Assembly: GCA_021166835.1 (NCBI GenBank)
Contig: JAJPEN010000073.1
Span: 1 to 64,000, forward strand
Source of the DNA: Burkholderiaceae bacterium
Lineage (GTDB): Bacteria; Pseudomonadota; Gammaproteobacteria; Burkholderiales; Burkholderiaceae
Length of the DNA: 64,000 nucleotides
Reading direction: 5' to 3'
The notes under the pieces were generated by a model that saw only the letters and a program-made list of their open reading frames with translations, searched no databases and was not told the DNA's origin. Position numbers and translations under genes: made by a program. Shown here in pieces: positions 44,968 to 54,382 of the stretch. Within the stretch, counting starts at the first letter, position 1. Each line of letters starts with the position of its first letter.

Positions 44968-46251
44968 GTGCGCGAGAGGATTCGCGTCGACCGACTCGAG
45001 ATCGGCATGTACGTCGAGTCGCTGTGCGGGAAATGGATCGATCATCCTTTCTGGCGCACGCGCTTCCTGATTCGCGACGAGCGCGAGCTGGCGTCGCTGC
45101 GCGCCAGCGGCGTGGCCGAGTGCTGGATCGATCGGTCGAAGGGCGTTGCCTGCCCCGTCCGCCCGGCTGAAACCGCTTCGCAGGCCGCGCACGACGGCGC
45201 CGGCGAAGTCGCGGAGGCCGAAGCCGGCGGCCCCGGCGAGCCGGCGGGCGGCACCCCGGGCGACGAGCCCGCTGCGCGCGTGCGCTACGAGGAAGAAGTC
45301 GAGCGTGCTGCGGTCGTCTGCGCGCAGGCCGCGCGCGCCACGCAGTCGCTGTTTCGCGAGGCGCGGCTCGGCCGCGCGATCGAGCTCGAGCGCTGCGCCG
45401 AGGTTGCGCAGCAGATCGCGGAATCGGCCACGCGGCATCCGGCGGCGCTCGTCTCGCTGGCGCGCGTGCGCACGCACCACACCTACACCTTCATGCATTC
45501 GGTGGCCGTCTGCGCGCTGATGACCTCGCTGGCGCGGCAGCTCGGCTTCGACGAAGCGGCAACCCGCGATGCCGCGCTGGCGGGGCTGCTGCACGACATC
45601 GGCAAGGCCGGCATCGGGCTGGAGATCCTCGACAAGCCCGGCAGGCTCGTCGACGAGGAGTTCGTCACGATCAAGAGGCACTCCGAGATCGGATACCGGA
45701 TGCTGTGCGACAACTCGGCGACGAACGAGGTGGTGCTGCTCGCGTGCCTGCATCACCACGAGCGTTTCGACGGCAACGGCTATCCGGCCGGCCTTGCCGG
45801 CGAGGCGATCCCCTACGCTGCACGGCTGAACGCGGTATGCGACGTCTACGATGCGATCACGTCGGCGCGCCCGTACAAGCAGGCGTGGGATCCCGCCGAG
45901 TCGATCGCGAAGATGGCTGCGTGGACGAAGGCCGGGCAGTTCGATCCCGCGGTGTTCCGCGCTTTCGTCAACATGCTCGGCATCTATCCGGTCGGTTCGC
46001 TCGTGCGGATGAAGTCCGAGCGGCTCGCCATCGTCGTCGACCAGAATCCGCGCCTTCCGGCGCAGCCCTGCGTCAAGGTGTTCTGGTCAGCGCGCAGTTC
46101 GGTTCCCGTGCGCCTCGAGCGCATCGACCTGTCGGCCCCCGGCGTCGCAGACCGCATCGTCGCGCGCGAGTCGAACGCGCAGTGGGGCTTCCGGCACCTG
46201 CCCCAGCTGCTGATCGGCGAGGAGACGTACCGCAGGTTCGCGGGGGCGTAG
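44968..46251 (+). CDS. HD-GYP c-di-GMP phosphodiesterase
   Basis: A 427-residue protein with an N-terminal DUF3391-like segment (1-65), an acidic Gly/Pro/Ala linker and an HD-GYP domain (about 165-345). Metal and catalytic motifs are RTHHTYTFMHSVAV, GLLHDIGKAGIG and HHHERFDGNGYPAGLAGEAIP. It is predicted to hydrolyse c-di-GMP, favouring motility. The GTG at 44968 has GGAGG eight bases upstream. It closes the che operon and converges with fliR. Confidence 0.94.
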   Translation: MRERIRVDRLEIGMYVESLCGKWIDHPFWRTRFLIRDERELASLRASGVAECWIDRSKGVACPVRPAETASQAAHDGAGEVAEAEAGGPGEPAGGTPGDEPAARVRYEEEVERAAVVCAQAARATQSLFREARLGRAIELERCAEVAQQIAESATRHPAALVSLARVRTHHTYTFMHSVAVCALMTSLARQLGFDEAATRDAALAGLLHDIGKAGIGLEILDKPGRLVDEEFVTIKRHSEIGYRMLCDNSATNEVVLLACLHHHERFDGNGYPAGLAGEAIPYAARLNAVCDVYDAITSARPYKQAWDPAESIAKMAAWTKAGQFDPAVFRAFVNMLGIYPVGSLVRMKSERLAIVVDQNPRLPAQPCVKVFWSARSSVPVRLERIDLSAPGVADRIVARESNAQWGFRHLPQLLIGEETYRRFAGA

Positions 46252-46285
46252 CTCGGTTCGCCCTCAGTTAGCCCTCAGTTCGCTT

Positions 46286-47047
46286 TCAGCTCGCCCACGC
46301 CACCAGCAGGCGCTCGATCAGCAGCGCGAAGGGCTGCTGCATCAGCGGCATGGCCAGCGTGAGCAGAACGAGCCCTGAGCCGATCGTCACGGGAAAGCCG
46401 ATCGCGAAGATGTTCAGCTGCGGTGCGATCCGCGAGACGACGCCCAGGCCGAGGTTGACGAACAGCAGCAGCGCCATGAACGGCAGCGCGATCATCACGC
46501 CGAGCTCGAAGACGCCGGCACCGAGCGGGGCCGGCTGCATCCGTCCGATCCAGTCGCCGAGCATCGTCGCCGGGGGGACCACGTCGAAGCTGTGCACGAC
46601 GGCGGCCACGAGCAGCACCGGCCCGTTGATCGCGATGAAGGCCCACAACGACAGCGTGTTGAGCAGGCGGCTGACACCGTTGACCTGGCCGCTGTCCGGA
46701 TCGAAGAAGCCCGCGAACGAAAGGCCCATCTGCAGGCCGATCGTCTCGCCCGCCACTTCGACCGCGGCGAGCACGACGCGCGCGACGAAGCCGATCGCGA
46801 AGCCGACCAGCGCCTCGCCCGCCACCGCGAGCCAGCCGGCGGGCGACGCGATGTCGAGCGCCGCGGCGGGCGGGATCAATGGCGCGACGAGCGCGGCGAC
46901 GGCGAGCGAGACCGCAACGCGAAGGCGTACCGGCACCGAGCGCTGCGAGAGGATCGGCGCGCTGGTGAACAGCCCGAGCACGCGGAAGAACGGAAGCAGC
47001 AGCGCGCCGAGCCAGGCGAGCAGCTGCGTCTCGCCGACCGTGATCAC
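46286..47047 (-). CDS. fliR: Flagellar export apparatus protein FliR
   Basis: A 253-residue inner-membrane protein of the FliPQR export gate with about six hydrophobic segments. It has the family segment FFRVLGLFTSAPILSQRSVPVRLRV and the QMGLSFAGFFDPDSGQ loop. The start is GTG at 47047 in a GTGA overlap with fliQ. It is the last gene of the leftward operon. Confidence 0.95.
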   Translation of the reverse strand: MITVGETQLLAWLGALLLPFFRVLGLFTSAPILSQRSVPVRLRVAVSLAVAALVAPLIPPAAALDIASPAGWLAVAGEALVGFAIGFVARVVLAAVEVAGETIGLQMGLSFAGFFDPDSGQVNGVSRLLNTLSLWAFIAINGPVLLVAAVVHSFDVVPPATMLGDWIGRMQPAPLGAGVFELGVMIALPFMALLLFVNLGLGVVSRIAPQLNIFAIGFPVTIGSGLVLLTLAMPLMQQPFALLIERLLVAWAS

Positions 47048-47328
47048 GGCACCGGCGAGCCGAGGATGGCCGTCGGAATTCCGACGAGGACGCGCTGCAG
47101 GTAGTCGACGAGCAGCGCGAGCATCCACGGCCCCGCGATCATCAGCGTAACGGCGATCGCGACCAGCTTGGGCAGGAACGACAGCGTCGCTTCGTTGATC
47201 TGCGTGAGCGCCTGCAGGACGCTGACGACCAGCCCCACCGCCAGCGCGGCGAGCAGCACCGGCGCGGCCGCCGCGAGGAGGATCTCGAGTCCCTGGCGGC
47301 CGAAGCCGAGCACCGATTCGGGCGTCAT
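47044..47328 (-). CDS. fliQ: Flagellar export apparatus protein FliQ
   Basis: A 94-residue protein with two transmembrane helices, typical FliQ length, with LVVSVLQALTQINEATLSFLPKL between them. It forms part of the export gate with FliP and FliR. It lies 7 bases downstream of fliP. Confidence 0.96.
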   Translation of the reverse strand: MTPESVLGFGRQGLEILLAAAAPVLLAALAVGLVVSVLQALTQINEATLSFLPKLVAIAVTLMIAGPWMLALLVDYLQRVLVGIPTAILGSPVP

Positions 47329-47335
47329 TGCGGCG

Positions 47336-48124
47336 TCACCCGAAGCTGGTCACGAGCGAGCCGATGAGCAGGTTCCAGCCGTCGGCGAGCACGAACAGGA
47401 TCAGCTTGAAGGGCAGCGCGACCAGCACCGGCGAGAGCATCATCATCCCCATCGACATCAGCACGCTGGCGACGATCAGGTCGATCAGCAGGAACGGCAC
47501 GAAGACCATGAAGCCGATCTGGAACGCCGTCTTCAGCTCGCTGATGACGAAGGCGGGGATCACGATGCGCATCGGCAGCGCCTCGTCGTCCGACGCCGGC
47601 TCGTAGCGCGCGATGCGCGCGAAGAGCGAGACGTCGGTCTCGCGCGTCTGGCGCAGCATGAACTCGCGCAGCGGCGCGCTGCCGCTGGCGAGCGCCTGCT
47701 CCATGTTCATCCGCTGCTCCGACCAGGGTTTGTACGCGTCGGCATAGAGGCGGTCGAAGGTCGGCCCCATCACGAAGAAGGTGAGGAAGAGCGCGATGCC
47801 GACGAGCACCTGGTTCGGCGGGCTGGACTGCAGGCCGAGCGCCTGGCGCACGAGCGAGAGCACGATGATGATGCGGGTGAAGCTCGTCATCAGCAGCAGC
47901 ATCGCCGGCAGGAACGACAGCGCGGAGAAGAGCAGCATCGTCTCTACCGGCACCGAATACGTGGTGCCGGTGGGGCCGCTCGAGCTGTTCAGGGTGAGCA
48001 GCCCCTGCTGCGCCTGTGCGGCGGAGGCGGCGAGCAGCAGGGCCGCCGCGAAGACGCGACGTGCGCCTGCGAGCGCCGCGTCGCGTACGCGCGCGGCGGC
48101 GGCTTCAGCGGTTGCGGGTCGCAC
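47336..48124 (-). CDS. fliP: Flagellar export apparatus protein FliP
   Basis: A 262-residue FliP with a cleavable-type N-terminal signal (to about AQA-QQG), then LSFLPAMLLLMTSFTRIIIVLSLVRQALG and the C-terminal VPFLLIDLIVASVLMSMGMMMLSP. It is the core of the export gate. The start is GTG at 48124, overlapping the end of fliO by 20 bases. Confidence 0.96.
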   Translation of the reverse strand: MRPATAEAAAARVRDAALAGARRVFAAALLLAASAAQAQQGLLTLNSSSGPTGTTYSVPVETMLLFSALSFLPAMLLLMTSFTRIIIVLSLVRQALGLQSSPPNQVLVGIALFLTFFVMGPTFDRLYADAYKPWSEQRMNMEQALASGSAPLREFMLRQTRETDVSLFARIARYEPASDDEALPMRIVIPAFVISELKTAFQIGFMVFVPFLLIDLIVASVLMSMGMMMLSPVLVALPFKLILFVLADGWNLLIGSLVTSFG

Positions 48125-48443
48125 GATGCGAGATGGAGCGAAGAACGTCGCCGAAGCCGGTACCCGCGACCGGCAAGGCCTCGGGATCGATGTCGGCCGG
48201 GGCCTCGTCGAGTTCGGCGAGAGTGGTGATCGACTGCGCGGTGATGCCGACGACGAGCCATTTGCGATCGGCGCGCACCAGCGCGATGCGTTCGCGCGCG
48301 CCGACCGGAACCGCCGCGACGATGCCGAGTGCCGCGCCGCGCGCGCCTGGCGACGCGGGGCCGCGGCGCACGAGCCACGCAGCCAGCGGCAGCGCGCCGA
48401 GGATCAGCGCGAGCGCGACGAGCGACGGCCACGTGGAGGTCAT
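48105..48443 (-). CDS. fliO: Flagellar protein FliO
   Basis: A 112-residue single-pass membrane protein. The N-terminal hydrophobic segment (about 8-26) is followed by the cytoplasmic part VGARERIALVRADRKWLVVGITAQSITTLAEL, typical of FliO. It assists FliP assembly. Four bases separate it from the fliN stop. Confidence 0.93.
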   Translation of the reverse strand: MTSTWPSLVALALILGALPLAAWLVRRGPASPGARGAALGIVAAVPVGARERIALVRADRKWLVVGITAQSITTLAELDEAPADIDPEALPVAGTGFGDVLRSISHRATRNR

Positions 48444-48447
48444 CGGC

Positions 48448-48906
48448 TCAGCCGCGGTTGATCCGGCGCACCCGCTCGTTCGGGGTGACGATGTCGGTGA
48501 GCCGGATGCCGAACTTGTCGTTGACGACGACGACTTCGCCCTGCGCGATCAGGCAGCCGTTGACGAGAACGTCCATCGGTTCGCCGGCGAGCGCGTCGAG
48601 CTCGATCACCGAGCCCTGCGCGAGCTGCAGGATGTGCTTGATCGGAATCCGCGTGCGCCCGAGCTCCACGGTGAGCTGCACCGGGATGTCGAGGATCATG
48701 TCGATGTCGTTGCGCGCATCGCTCGTCGTGCCCGACAGCCGCGGAAAGAGCTGCGATGCGTCGCCCGCGCTCTCCACCGTGGTCACGCCGGCGGACGCGC
48801 TGGCGCTCGCGGCGTGCGCAGCAGCCGAGCCGTTCTGCTCGGCGAGCGCTGCCGCCCATTCGTCGTCGACGGCGTTCGCCGCTGCGTGCGGGTTATCGGT
48901 CGTCAT
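48448..48906 (-). CDS. fliN: Flagellar motor switch protein FliN
   Basis: A 152-residue FliN: a variable Ala/Ser-rich N-terminus (1-65), then the SpoA domain with DIPVQLTVELGRTRIPIKHILQL and VNGCLIAQGEVVVVNDKFGIRLTDIV. The ATG at 48906 has GGAG six bases upstream and overlaps the fliM end by 14 bases. It is a C-ring component. Confidence 0.96.
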   Translation of the reverse strand: MTTDNPHAAANAVDDEWAAALAEQNGSAAAHAASASASAGVTTVESAGDASQLFPRLSGTTSDARNDIDMILDIPVQLTVELGRTRIPIKHILQLAQGSVIELDALAGEPMDVLVNGCLIAQGEVVVVNDKFGIRLTDIVTPNERVRRINRG

Positions 48907-49891
48907 GCGCAACTCCGGGTTCGTCCTGGCCGGTGAGAAAGGATTGCACCTTGATCGCGTAGCGTCCGCTGGAGACGCCGTAGCGGCATTCGAAGACCGA
49001 GACGCCGTCGACTTTCGCCACCAGCGTCTCGTTCAGGTCGAGTTCGATGAAGTCGCCCGCTTTCAGATCGATCAGGTCGGCGACGCTCGCGCGCGCGTGG
49101 CCGAGCTCGGCCACCAGCTCGACCTCGGCCGACTGGATCTGCTGCGAGAGCTTGACGACCCAGCGACGGTCGCTCGTATGCGAGTCGCCGGCGAGCGTCG
49201 AGTACAGCGTCTCGCGGATCGGCTCGAGCGTCGAGTACGGAATGCACAGGTGCATCGCGCCGCCGACGTTGCCGATCTCGAGATCGAAGCGGGCGGTGAC
49301 CACGATCTCCGAGGGCGTCGCGATGTTCGCGAACTGGGGCTGCATCTCCGAGCGCGTGTACTCGAGCTCGATCGGATAGACGCCCGACCACGCCTTGCGG
49401 TACTCGCCGCAGACCACCTCGAGCATGCGCTCGATGATCCGCTGCTCGGTGGCCGAGAAGTCGCGCCCCTCGATGCGCGAATGCACGCGTCCGTCGCCGC
49501 CGAACAGCGAGTCGACGATCGCGAAGACCAGCTGCGGCTCGCAGATCAGCAGGCCGGCGCCGCGCAGCGGCTTGATCTGCATGATGTTGATGTTGGTGGG
49601 CACTACGACGTCGCGCAGGAACGCCGAGTACTTCTGCACCTTCACCGGCCCGACCGAGATCTCCGGGTTGCGGCGCATGAAGTTGAACAGCCCCACGCGC
49701 AGGTTGCGCGCGAAGCGCTCGTGCACCAGCTCGAGCGTGGGCATGCGCCCGCGGACGATTCGTTCCTGCGTCGCGAGATCGTAGGGCCGGATGCCGACGG
49801 CCGATTCGCTGCCGTCCGTCTCGGGCGCGTCGCTCGAGCCTTCGAGCAGCGCGTCGACTTCGTCCTGCGAGAGGAATTGTCCCGCCATCAT
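48893..49891 (-). CDS. fliM: Flagellar motor switch protein FliM
   Basis: A 332-residue FliM. The N-terminal LSQDEVDALLEG (about 7-18) is the CheY-P docking peptide. The middle domain carries LLICEPQLVFAIVDSLFGGDGR with the FliG-binding GGDG-type loop. A C-terminal SpoA domain is present. It converts CheY-P binding into motor reversal. Confidence 0.97.
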   Translation of the reverse strand: MMAGQFLSQDEVDALLEGSSDAPETDGSESAVGIRPYDLATQERIVRGRMPTLELVHERFARNLRVGLFNFMRRNPEISVGPVKVQKYSAFLRDVVVPTNINIMQIKPLRGAGLLICEPQLVFAIVDSLFGGDGRVHSRIEGRDFSATEQRIIERMLEVVCGEYRKAWSGVYPIELEYTRSEMQPQFANIATPSEIVVTARFDLEIGNVGGAMHLCIPYSTLEPIRETLYSTLAGDSHTSDRRWVVKLSQQIQSAEVELVAELGHARASVADLIDLKAGDFIELDLNETLVAKVDGVSVFECRYGVSSGRYAIKVQSFLTGQDEPGVAHDDR

Positions 49892-49922
49892 CGTTCGTGC
49901 TCCGCGGCCCGCCTCGTCCCGC

Positions 49923-50423
49923 TCACTGGACGATGAAATGCGAGAAGTGCACGGCGGCGATCGGCTTCGGCCGATCGGCGTCTTTCGAGCCGGACCAGCC
50001 GAGCTCGGCGGCCGTGCTGTCGGCGATCTGCGCGGCGAGCTGCTTCTTTCCGTCGAGCGTGAGCAGCTCTTCGCTCTTCTTCGACGACAGCAGCAGCAGC
50101 ACCGAATTGCGCACCGACGGCATCACGGCGCGCAATGCCTTGTCGACGTGCTCGTCGGCGACCTCGAGGGTCACCCCGACCTGCGCGAAACGCTCGCCGC
50201 CTTCGTCGGCCAGGTTCACGGTGAACTGTTCGAGCGAGACGAAGATCGGCTCGCGTTTCTTCGCCGGCGCCTCGGCCTGTGCGGCGTCGGCGCCGCCGAG
50301 GAACCGCGTGGCGGCGACTCCGCCCCCGGCGAGCGCGACCGCCACTATGGCGATCAGCGTCCATTTCTTTCCCCGGCTCGCGCGCGGGGCTACGGTTGCT
50401 GCTGCGGACGCTGCTTCGGACAT
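49923..50423 (-). CDS. fliL: Flagellar basal body-associated protein FliL
   Basis: A 166-residue single-pass protein. One transmembrane helix lies at about 20-40 and the periplasmic stomatin-like FliL domain carries FVSLEQFTVNLADEGGERFAQVGVTLEVA. I start at 50423 (GGAG upstream) because the frame upstream is Arg-rich and overlaps a likely operator region. It supports stator function. The 137-base gap to fliK suggests its own promoter. Confidence 0.94.
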   Translation of the reverse strand: MSEAASAAATVAPRASRGKKWTLIAIVAVALAGGGVAATRFLGGADAAQAEAPAKKREPIFVSLEQFTVNLADEGGERFAQVGVTLEVADEHVDKALRAVMPSVRNSVLLLLSSKKSEELLTLDGKKQLAAQIADSTAAELGWSGSKDADRPKPIAAVHFSHFIVQ

Positions 50424-50517
50424 CGGTGCTCCGGCTGGAATCGATCTGTCGGTTCGCGCGGACCCTTCAGGCCCGACGCGACGGAGTCGATTCTCGGCCG
50501 TGGAGCCGCGCTGCAAA

Positions 50518-50552
50518 GCGCGATAAGAGAGGTCGCCGCGGCGCTATTCGCG
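50518..50552. promoter_or_regulatory. Inverted half-sites upstream of fliL (FlhDC-like)
   Basis: GCGCGATAAG (50518-50527) faces GCGCTATTCGCG (50541-50552) as an imperfect inverted repeat. The right half-site, read as CGCGAATAGCGC, matches both halves of the repeat between fliF and fliE, suggesting the same class II flagellar activator. FlhD4C2 sites contain AATAGCG-like half-sites; assignment is by resemblance only. Confidence 0.4.
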
Positions 50553-50560
50553 TCGCGTCG

Positions 50561-51793
50561 TCAGGCGTAGACGTCGAGCAGGCTGCGGCGCAGCGCGATG
50601 CGCCGTGCGTCGCCGGCGGCGTCGCGTCCGTCGGTGGCCGGGGCGGCGCCGCTGCGCGAGAGACCGCCGTCGGCGCTCGCGCCCGCATTCCCGTCCGCGC
50701 CGGCTTCGGCGTGCGCGCCTCCGTCGGAGACGCTGGTGTCGCCGAGCGTCAGCCCGCGTTCGGCGAGCAGATCCTTCAGGATCGGCAGCGACTGTTCGAT
50801 CGCCTGGCGTGTCTCGGGTTGCACGGCCGAGAACGCGACGCGCGTCGATTCGCCGCTCAGCGTGAGCTCGATGCGCACCGGCCCGAGATCGGGCGGCTGC
50901 AGCTGGATCTCCGCGCGTTCGATGCCGGCGGCGCCGAGCATCGCGACCTCGGCCGCGAAGTGGGCAGGAAATGCGGCTGCGTGCAGCGGTGTCGCGATCG
51001 CGGCGGCGTGCAGGGTCGGCGCGTGCGTCGGCGCGTGCGCGGATGGCGCCGATGCACCGCGCGGCGATTCGAAAAGACCGGCGCCGCTCGCCGAGGCGGC
51101 GCGCGCCTGAGCCAGCTGTGCAGCGAAATCGTGCGACGCGCGCGCGGCGGCGGCATCGGAGGAGGATGCAGCGGAGGCGTTGCCGGCGGAGTCGACCGAA
51201 GCATCGGCGCCGAAGAGGGTCGACGCCGGCGCGTCGTTCGTGCCCGCGTCGACCGCATCGGCGTCGGCGCCTGCGTCCGCGCTTGCCTTCGTCGTTGCCG
51301 CGAGCGGTGCATTGCGCCCTTCGGACTGCGTGGCGCCGAGCGAGGCGGCGCGCAACGCCGCGTCTTGCGCGGACGCGAGCGCGTCGCCGTCCGCAGCGGC
51401 GGCGGATGCCGGCGTATCGCCGCCCGCTACGGCCGCGGGGACCGGCTCGGCAACCGATGCGGGAACCGGCGCGTGAATCGCGATCGACCCGGCATCGGCC
51501 GAGGCGAGCAACGCGGCCACCGCGTCGGTGTCCATGGCGGAGTCGTCGCGCGCTGCGGCTTTCGCGTCGTCCGGAGTTTCGGTCTCGGGATCGTCCCGCG
51601 CTTCGGCTTCGGCGGCCCGCTCCAGTGCGCGCGACATCGTCGTGCCGAAGCGTTCGCCCGGCGCGCGCGAGGCGTCGCCCGGCGTCTTCGATGCGCGTGC
51701 TTCGCCGGCCGGACGAGCGCTGCCGGCGGCGAGCGCATCGCGCAGTACGCCTCGATCGGCCGGCGTTCGTGGCGAGGCAGGATTGGTCGTCAT
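50561..51793 (-). CDS. fliK: Flagellar hook-length control protein FliK
   Basis: A 410-residue protein with a long Ala-rich, low-complexity N-terminal ruler part (1-270). The conserved C-terminal core is AEIQLQPPDLGPVRIELTLSGESTRVAFSAVQPETRQAIEQSLPILKDLL (about 300-345). GGAGGAGAG precedes the ATG. It measures hook length and switches export specificity through FlhB (not in the window). Confidence 0.93.
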   Translation of the reverse strand: MTTNPASPRTPADRGVLRDALAAGSARPAGEARASKTPGDASRAPGERFGTTMSRALERAAEAEARDDPETETPDDAKAAARDDSAMDTDAVAALLASADAGSIAIHAPVPASVAEPVPAAVAGGDTPASAAAADGDALASAQDAALRAASLGATQSEGRNAPLAATTKASADAGADADAVDAGTNDAPASTLFGADASVDSAGNASAASSSDAAAARASHDFAAQLAQARAASASGAGLFESPRGASAPSAHAPTHAPTLHAAAIATPLHAAAFPAHFAAEVAMLGAAGIERAEIQLQPPDLGPVRIELTLSGESTRVAFSAVQPETRQAIEQSLPILKDLLAERGLTLGDTSVSDGGAHAEAGADGNAGASADGGLSRSGAAPATDGRDAAGDARRIALRRSLLDVYA

Positions 51794-52233
51794 TTCTCTC
51801 CTCCGTTGCGTCGCGTGGCGCTGCGAGCGGCGATTTCGTCGGTTTCGCGCTGCGCGATGCGTTCGCGCCGGCGCACGTCGGCCTCGTCGCGCCGCGCCTG
51901 CAGGGTGCGGAATGCGAGCAGCCGCTGCTGGCGCTCGACGAGCTCGGCGCGGCGTCGTTCGATGGCCTCCTGCAGCCCGCTGCGCACCCGCGTCTGCTCG
52001 TCGATCGCGCCGTCGAGCCTGCGGGCGAAGCGCTCGCGCACGCGCAGCAGGGCAGGGGCGATCTCGACACGTTGCGCCGCGGCGCGCGCCTGCTCGTCGC
52101 GGTACGACGACAGCGTGTCGAGCGTGCGCTGCGCGGCTTCGGCGTCGCGATGCGCGCCTGCCACGCGCAGCGCCGCGTCGTCGCGCACGCGCTGCGCCTG
52201 CTCGATCAGCGTATTCAATGCGCGCCGCTTCAT
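51790..52233 (-). CDS. fliJ: Flagellar export chaperone FliJ
   Basis: A 147-residue, highly charged, Arg-rich coiled-coil protein without Cys or Trp, as expected for FliJ, which sits in the FliI hexamer. It overlaps fliI at its start and fliK at its end by ATGA. The sequence is weakly conserved; position is the main evidence. Confidence 0.9.
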   Translation of the reverse strand: MKRRALNTLIEQAQRVRDDAALRVAGAHRDAEAAQRTLDTLSSYRDEQARAAAQRVEIAPALLRVRERFARRLDGAIDEQTRVRSGLQEAIERRRAELVERQQRLLAFRTLQARRDEADVRRRERIAQRETDEIAARSATRRNGGEK

Positions 52234-53645
52234 GCGGCCGCAGGATCGAGGAGCGCCGCGAGCGCGGCGCCGGCCGAGGCGAGATCGCAGCGCTCGGCCA
52301 GATCCTGCTGCAGGAAGCGCTGCATCGCCGGGTGCAATGCGATCGCGCGATCCGTCTCGGCATCGGTTCCGGGCACGTACGCCCCGACCGAGATCAGGTC
52401 GCGGCTGCGCTGGTACTGCGACCAGAGCGACTTGAAGCGGCGCGCGTTCGCCTGCGCGGCAGGCGTCGTCACGCTCGTCATCACGCGCGAGATCGACTGT
52501 TCGATGTCGATCGCCGGATAGTGCCCCGCATCGGCGAGCAGGCGGCTGAGCACGAAGTGCCCGTCCAGGTGCGAGCGCGCCGAATCGGCGACCGGATCGT
52601 GCGGATCGTCGCCCTCGGCGAGCACGGTGTAGAAGGCCGTGATCGAGCCGACGCCGTTGGCGCCGTTTCCGGTACGCTCGATCAGCAGCGGCATGCGCGC
52701 GAACACCGACGGCGGATAGCCCTTGGTGGCCGGCGGCTCGCCGATCGCCAGCGCCACTTCGCGCGCGGCCATCGCGTAGCGCGTGAGCGAATCCATCAGC
52801 AGCAGCACGTGTCGTCCCCGGTCGCGAAAATGCTCGGCGATCGCCGTCGCGTAGACCGCTCCCTGCATGCGCGCCAGCGGCGGCGAATCACCGGGGGCGG
52901 CGACGACGACCGAGCGGCGCAGTCCCTCGGCGCCGAGGATGTCGTCGATGAATTCCTTCACTTCGCGGCCGCGCTCGCCGATCAGCCCGACGACGATCAC
53001 GTCGGCCGAGGTGTAGCGGGCCATCATGCCGAGCAGCACGCTCTTGCCCAGGCCCGCTCCGGCGAACAGTCCGAGCCGCTGGCCGCGGCCGACGGTGAGC
53101 ATCGCGTTGATTGCGCGCACGCCGGTGTCGAGCGGCTGGCGCACCGGCTCGCGCTCCATCGCGTTGATCGGACGCGCGTTGACCGGTCGCATCGCGACAT
53201 CGGCGAGCGAACCGCGCTTGTCGAGCGGTGCGCCGCCGGCGTCGATGACGCGGCCGAGCAGGCCGTCGCCGATCGGCAGCTGGCGCATCCGGTCGATCGC
53301 GCGGCGTCGCGGATGCGAGAGCGCGTGCAATCGCGCGGCGCGTACCGGCGACTCCACCGGCGTCACGAGCGCGCCCGGCGACAGGCCGAGCGTTTCGCCG
53401 GTGGGCATCAGGAACAGGCGGTCTTCGGAGAAGCCGACCACCTCGGCTTCGACCGGGACTGCGTCGTGCGCATCGTCGCTTTGCGAGACGAGGCACAGGC
53501 TCCCCACCGGAAGGCGCAGCCCCGAGGCCTCGAGAACGAGTCCTGCCGCGCGCACCAGCCGGCCCTGCACCGCGAAGGGCGCCGCCGACGACAGCAGCGC
53601 GCGCTGGTTCGCGAACAGCGCCGCCCACTCCGGCGCGAGGATCAC
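52230..53645 (-). CDS. fliI: Flagellum-specific ATPase FliI
   Basis: A 471-residue export ATPase related to F1-beta. Walker A lies in [21 protein letters not shown] and Walker B in [38 protein letters not shown] and [27 protein letters not shown] follow. It forms the cytoplasmic hexamer with FliH and FliJ, and overlaps fliH and fliJ by 4 bases. Confidence 0.97.
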   Translation of the reverse strand: MILAPEWAALFANQRALLSSAAPFAVQGRLVRAAGLVLEASGLRLPVGSLCLVSQSDDAHDAVPVEAEVVGFSEDRLFLMPTGETLGLSPGALVTPVESPVRAARLHALSHPRRRAIDRMRQLPIGDGLLGRVIDAGGAPLDKRGSLADVAMRPVNARPINAMEREPVRQPLDTGVRAINAMLTVGRGQRLGLFAGAGLGKSVLLGMMARYTSADVIVVGLIGERGREVKEFIDDILGAEGLRRSVVVAAPGDSPPLARMQGAVYATAIAEHFRDRGRHVLLLMDSLTRYAMAAREVALAIGEPPATKGYPPSVFARMPLLIERTGNGANGVGSITAFYTVLAEGDDPHDPVADSARSHLDGHFVLSRLLADAGHYPAIDIEQSISRVMTSVTTPAAQANARRFKSLWSQYQRSRDLISVGAYVPGTDAETDRAIALHPAMQRFLQQDLAERCDLASAGAALAALLDPAAA

Positions 53646-54382
53646 GTGTGGCCGCCTTCGGCGGGCGTGCCGACCACGCCGACCGCGCCGGCTGCGTCGC
53701 CCGCGGCGCCGGCGCGATCGGCGAACCCGAGCGCCGCCAGCGTGCGCCGCCAGCGCGTCTCGACGGTCGCGTCGACGCGAGCGCGCGGCGTTTCGATGCG
53801 GCAGCCGCCGGCGGCGATCGATGCGTCGGCGACGATCTCGCAGTTCGCGTTCGCCAGGCGCGCACCGAGCTCGTCGCGAACGAGCGCGGCGTCGGATGGA
53901 TTCAGGTGCAGGTGCATGCGCACCGATTCGTCGACGACGCTGGCGAGCGCTTCCTGCACGACGGGAACGATCGTCTCCGGGCGCAGCGCGGGGGTCGCGC
54001 GAAGCGCGTGCCGTGCGATCTCGATCGCGAGCGCGACGACGTCGTCGGCGGCTTCGCGTTCGATCGCCTGCATCCGCTGCGCGAAGGCGGCGACGAGCGA
54101 CTCGATCCGCTGCGCGAGCGCGCCGCCGGCCGCCTTCTGCGCGGCTTCGTGCTCGGCCTGCGCATGCGCGATGCCGGCCTGGAAGCCGCGCTGGAATCCG
54201 TCGGACAGCCCCGACTTGCGTCCGGCCGCGTAGTCCGGCGCCGTCGCCGACGAAGGAGCGCGTCTCGTCTCGTCGTGGCGACCGGCGCCGGAGGCGAGCG
54301 TTCCCATCGGGAACGGCGCATAGCCGTCCAGCCGCTCGGAAGCGATGATCCGGCTCGTTCCGCGCGCCTCAAACGAAGGCAT
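53642..54382 (-). CDS. fliH: Flagellar assembly protein FliH
   Basis: A 246-residue FliH: a glycine-spaced helical stretch [20 protein letters not shown] (about 62-81) and a C-terminal stator-like domain with [16 protein letters not shown] and [14 protein letters not shown]. It inhibits and positions FliI at the C-ring. Its start overlaps the end of fliG by 14 bases. Confidence 0.94.
   Translation of the reverse strand: MPSFEARGTSRIIASERLDGYAPFPMGTLASGAGRHDETRRAPSSATAPDYAAGRKSGLSDGFQRGFQAGIAHAQAEHEAAQKAAGGALAQRIESLVAAFAQRMQAIEREAADDVVALAIEIARHALRATPALRPETIVPVVQEALASVVDESVRMHLHLNPSDAALVRDELGARLANANCEIVADASIAAGGCRIETPRARVDATVETRWRRTLAALGFADRAGAAGDAAGAVGVVGTPAEGGHT

Noticed and set aside
46261..46280. 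Short direct repeat CCCTCAGTT between the HD-GYP gene and fliR
   Set aside because: Only two 9-base copies next to each other at a convergent junction; too small to mean an insertion or regulatory array.
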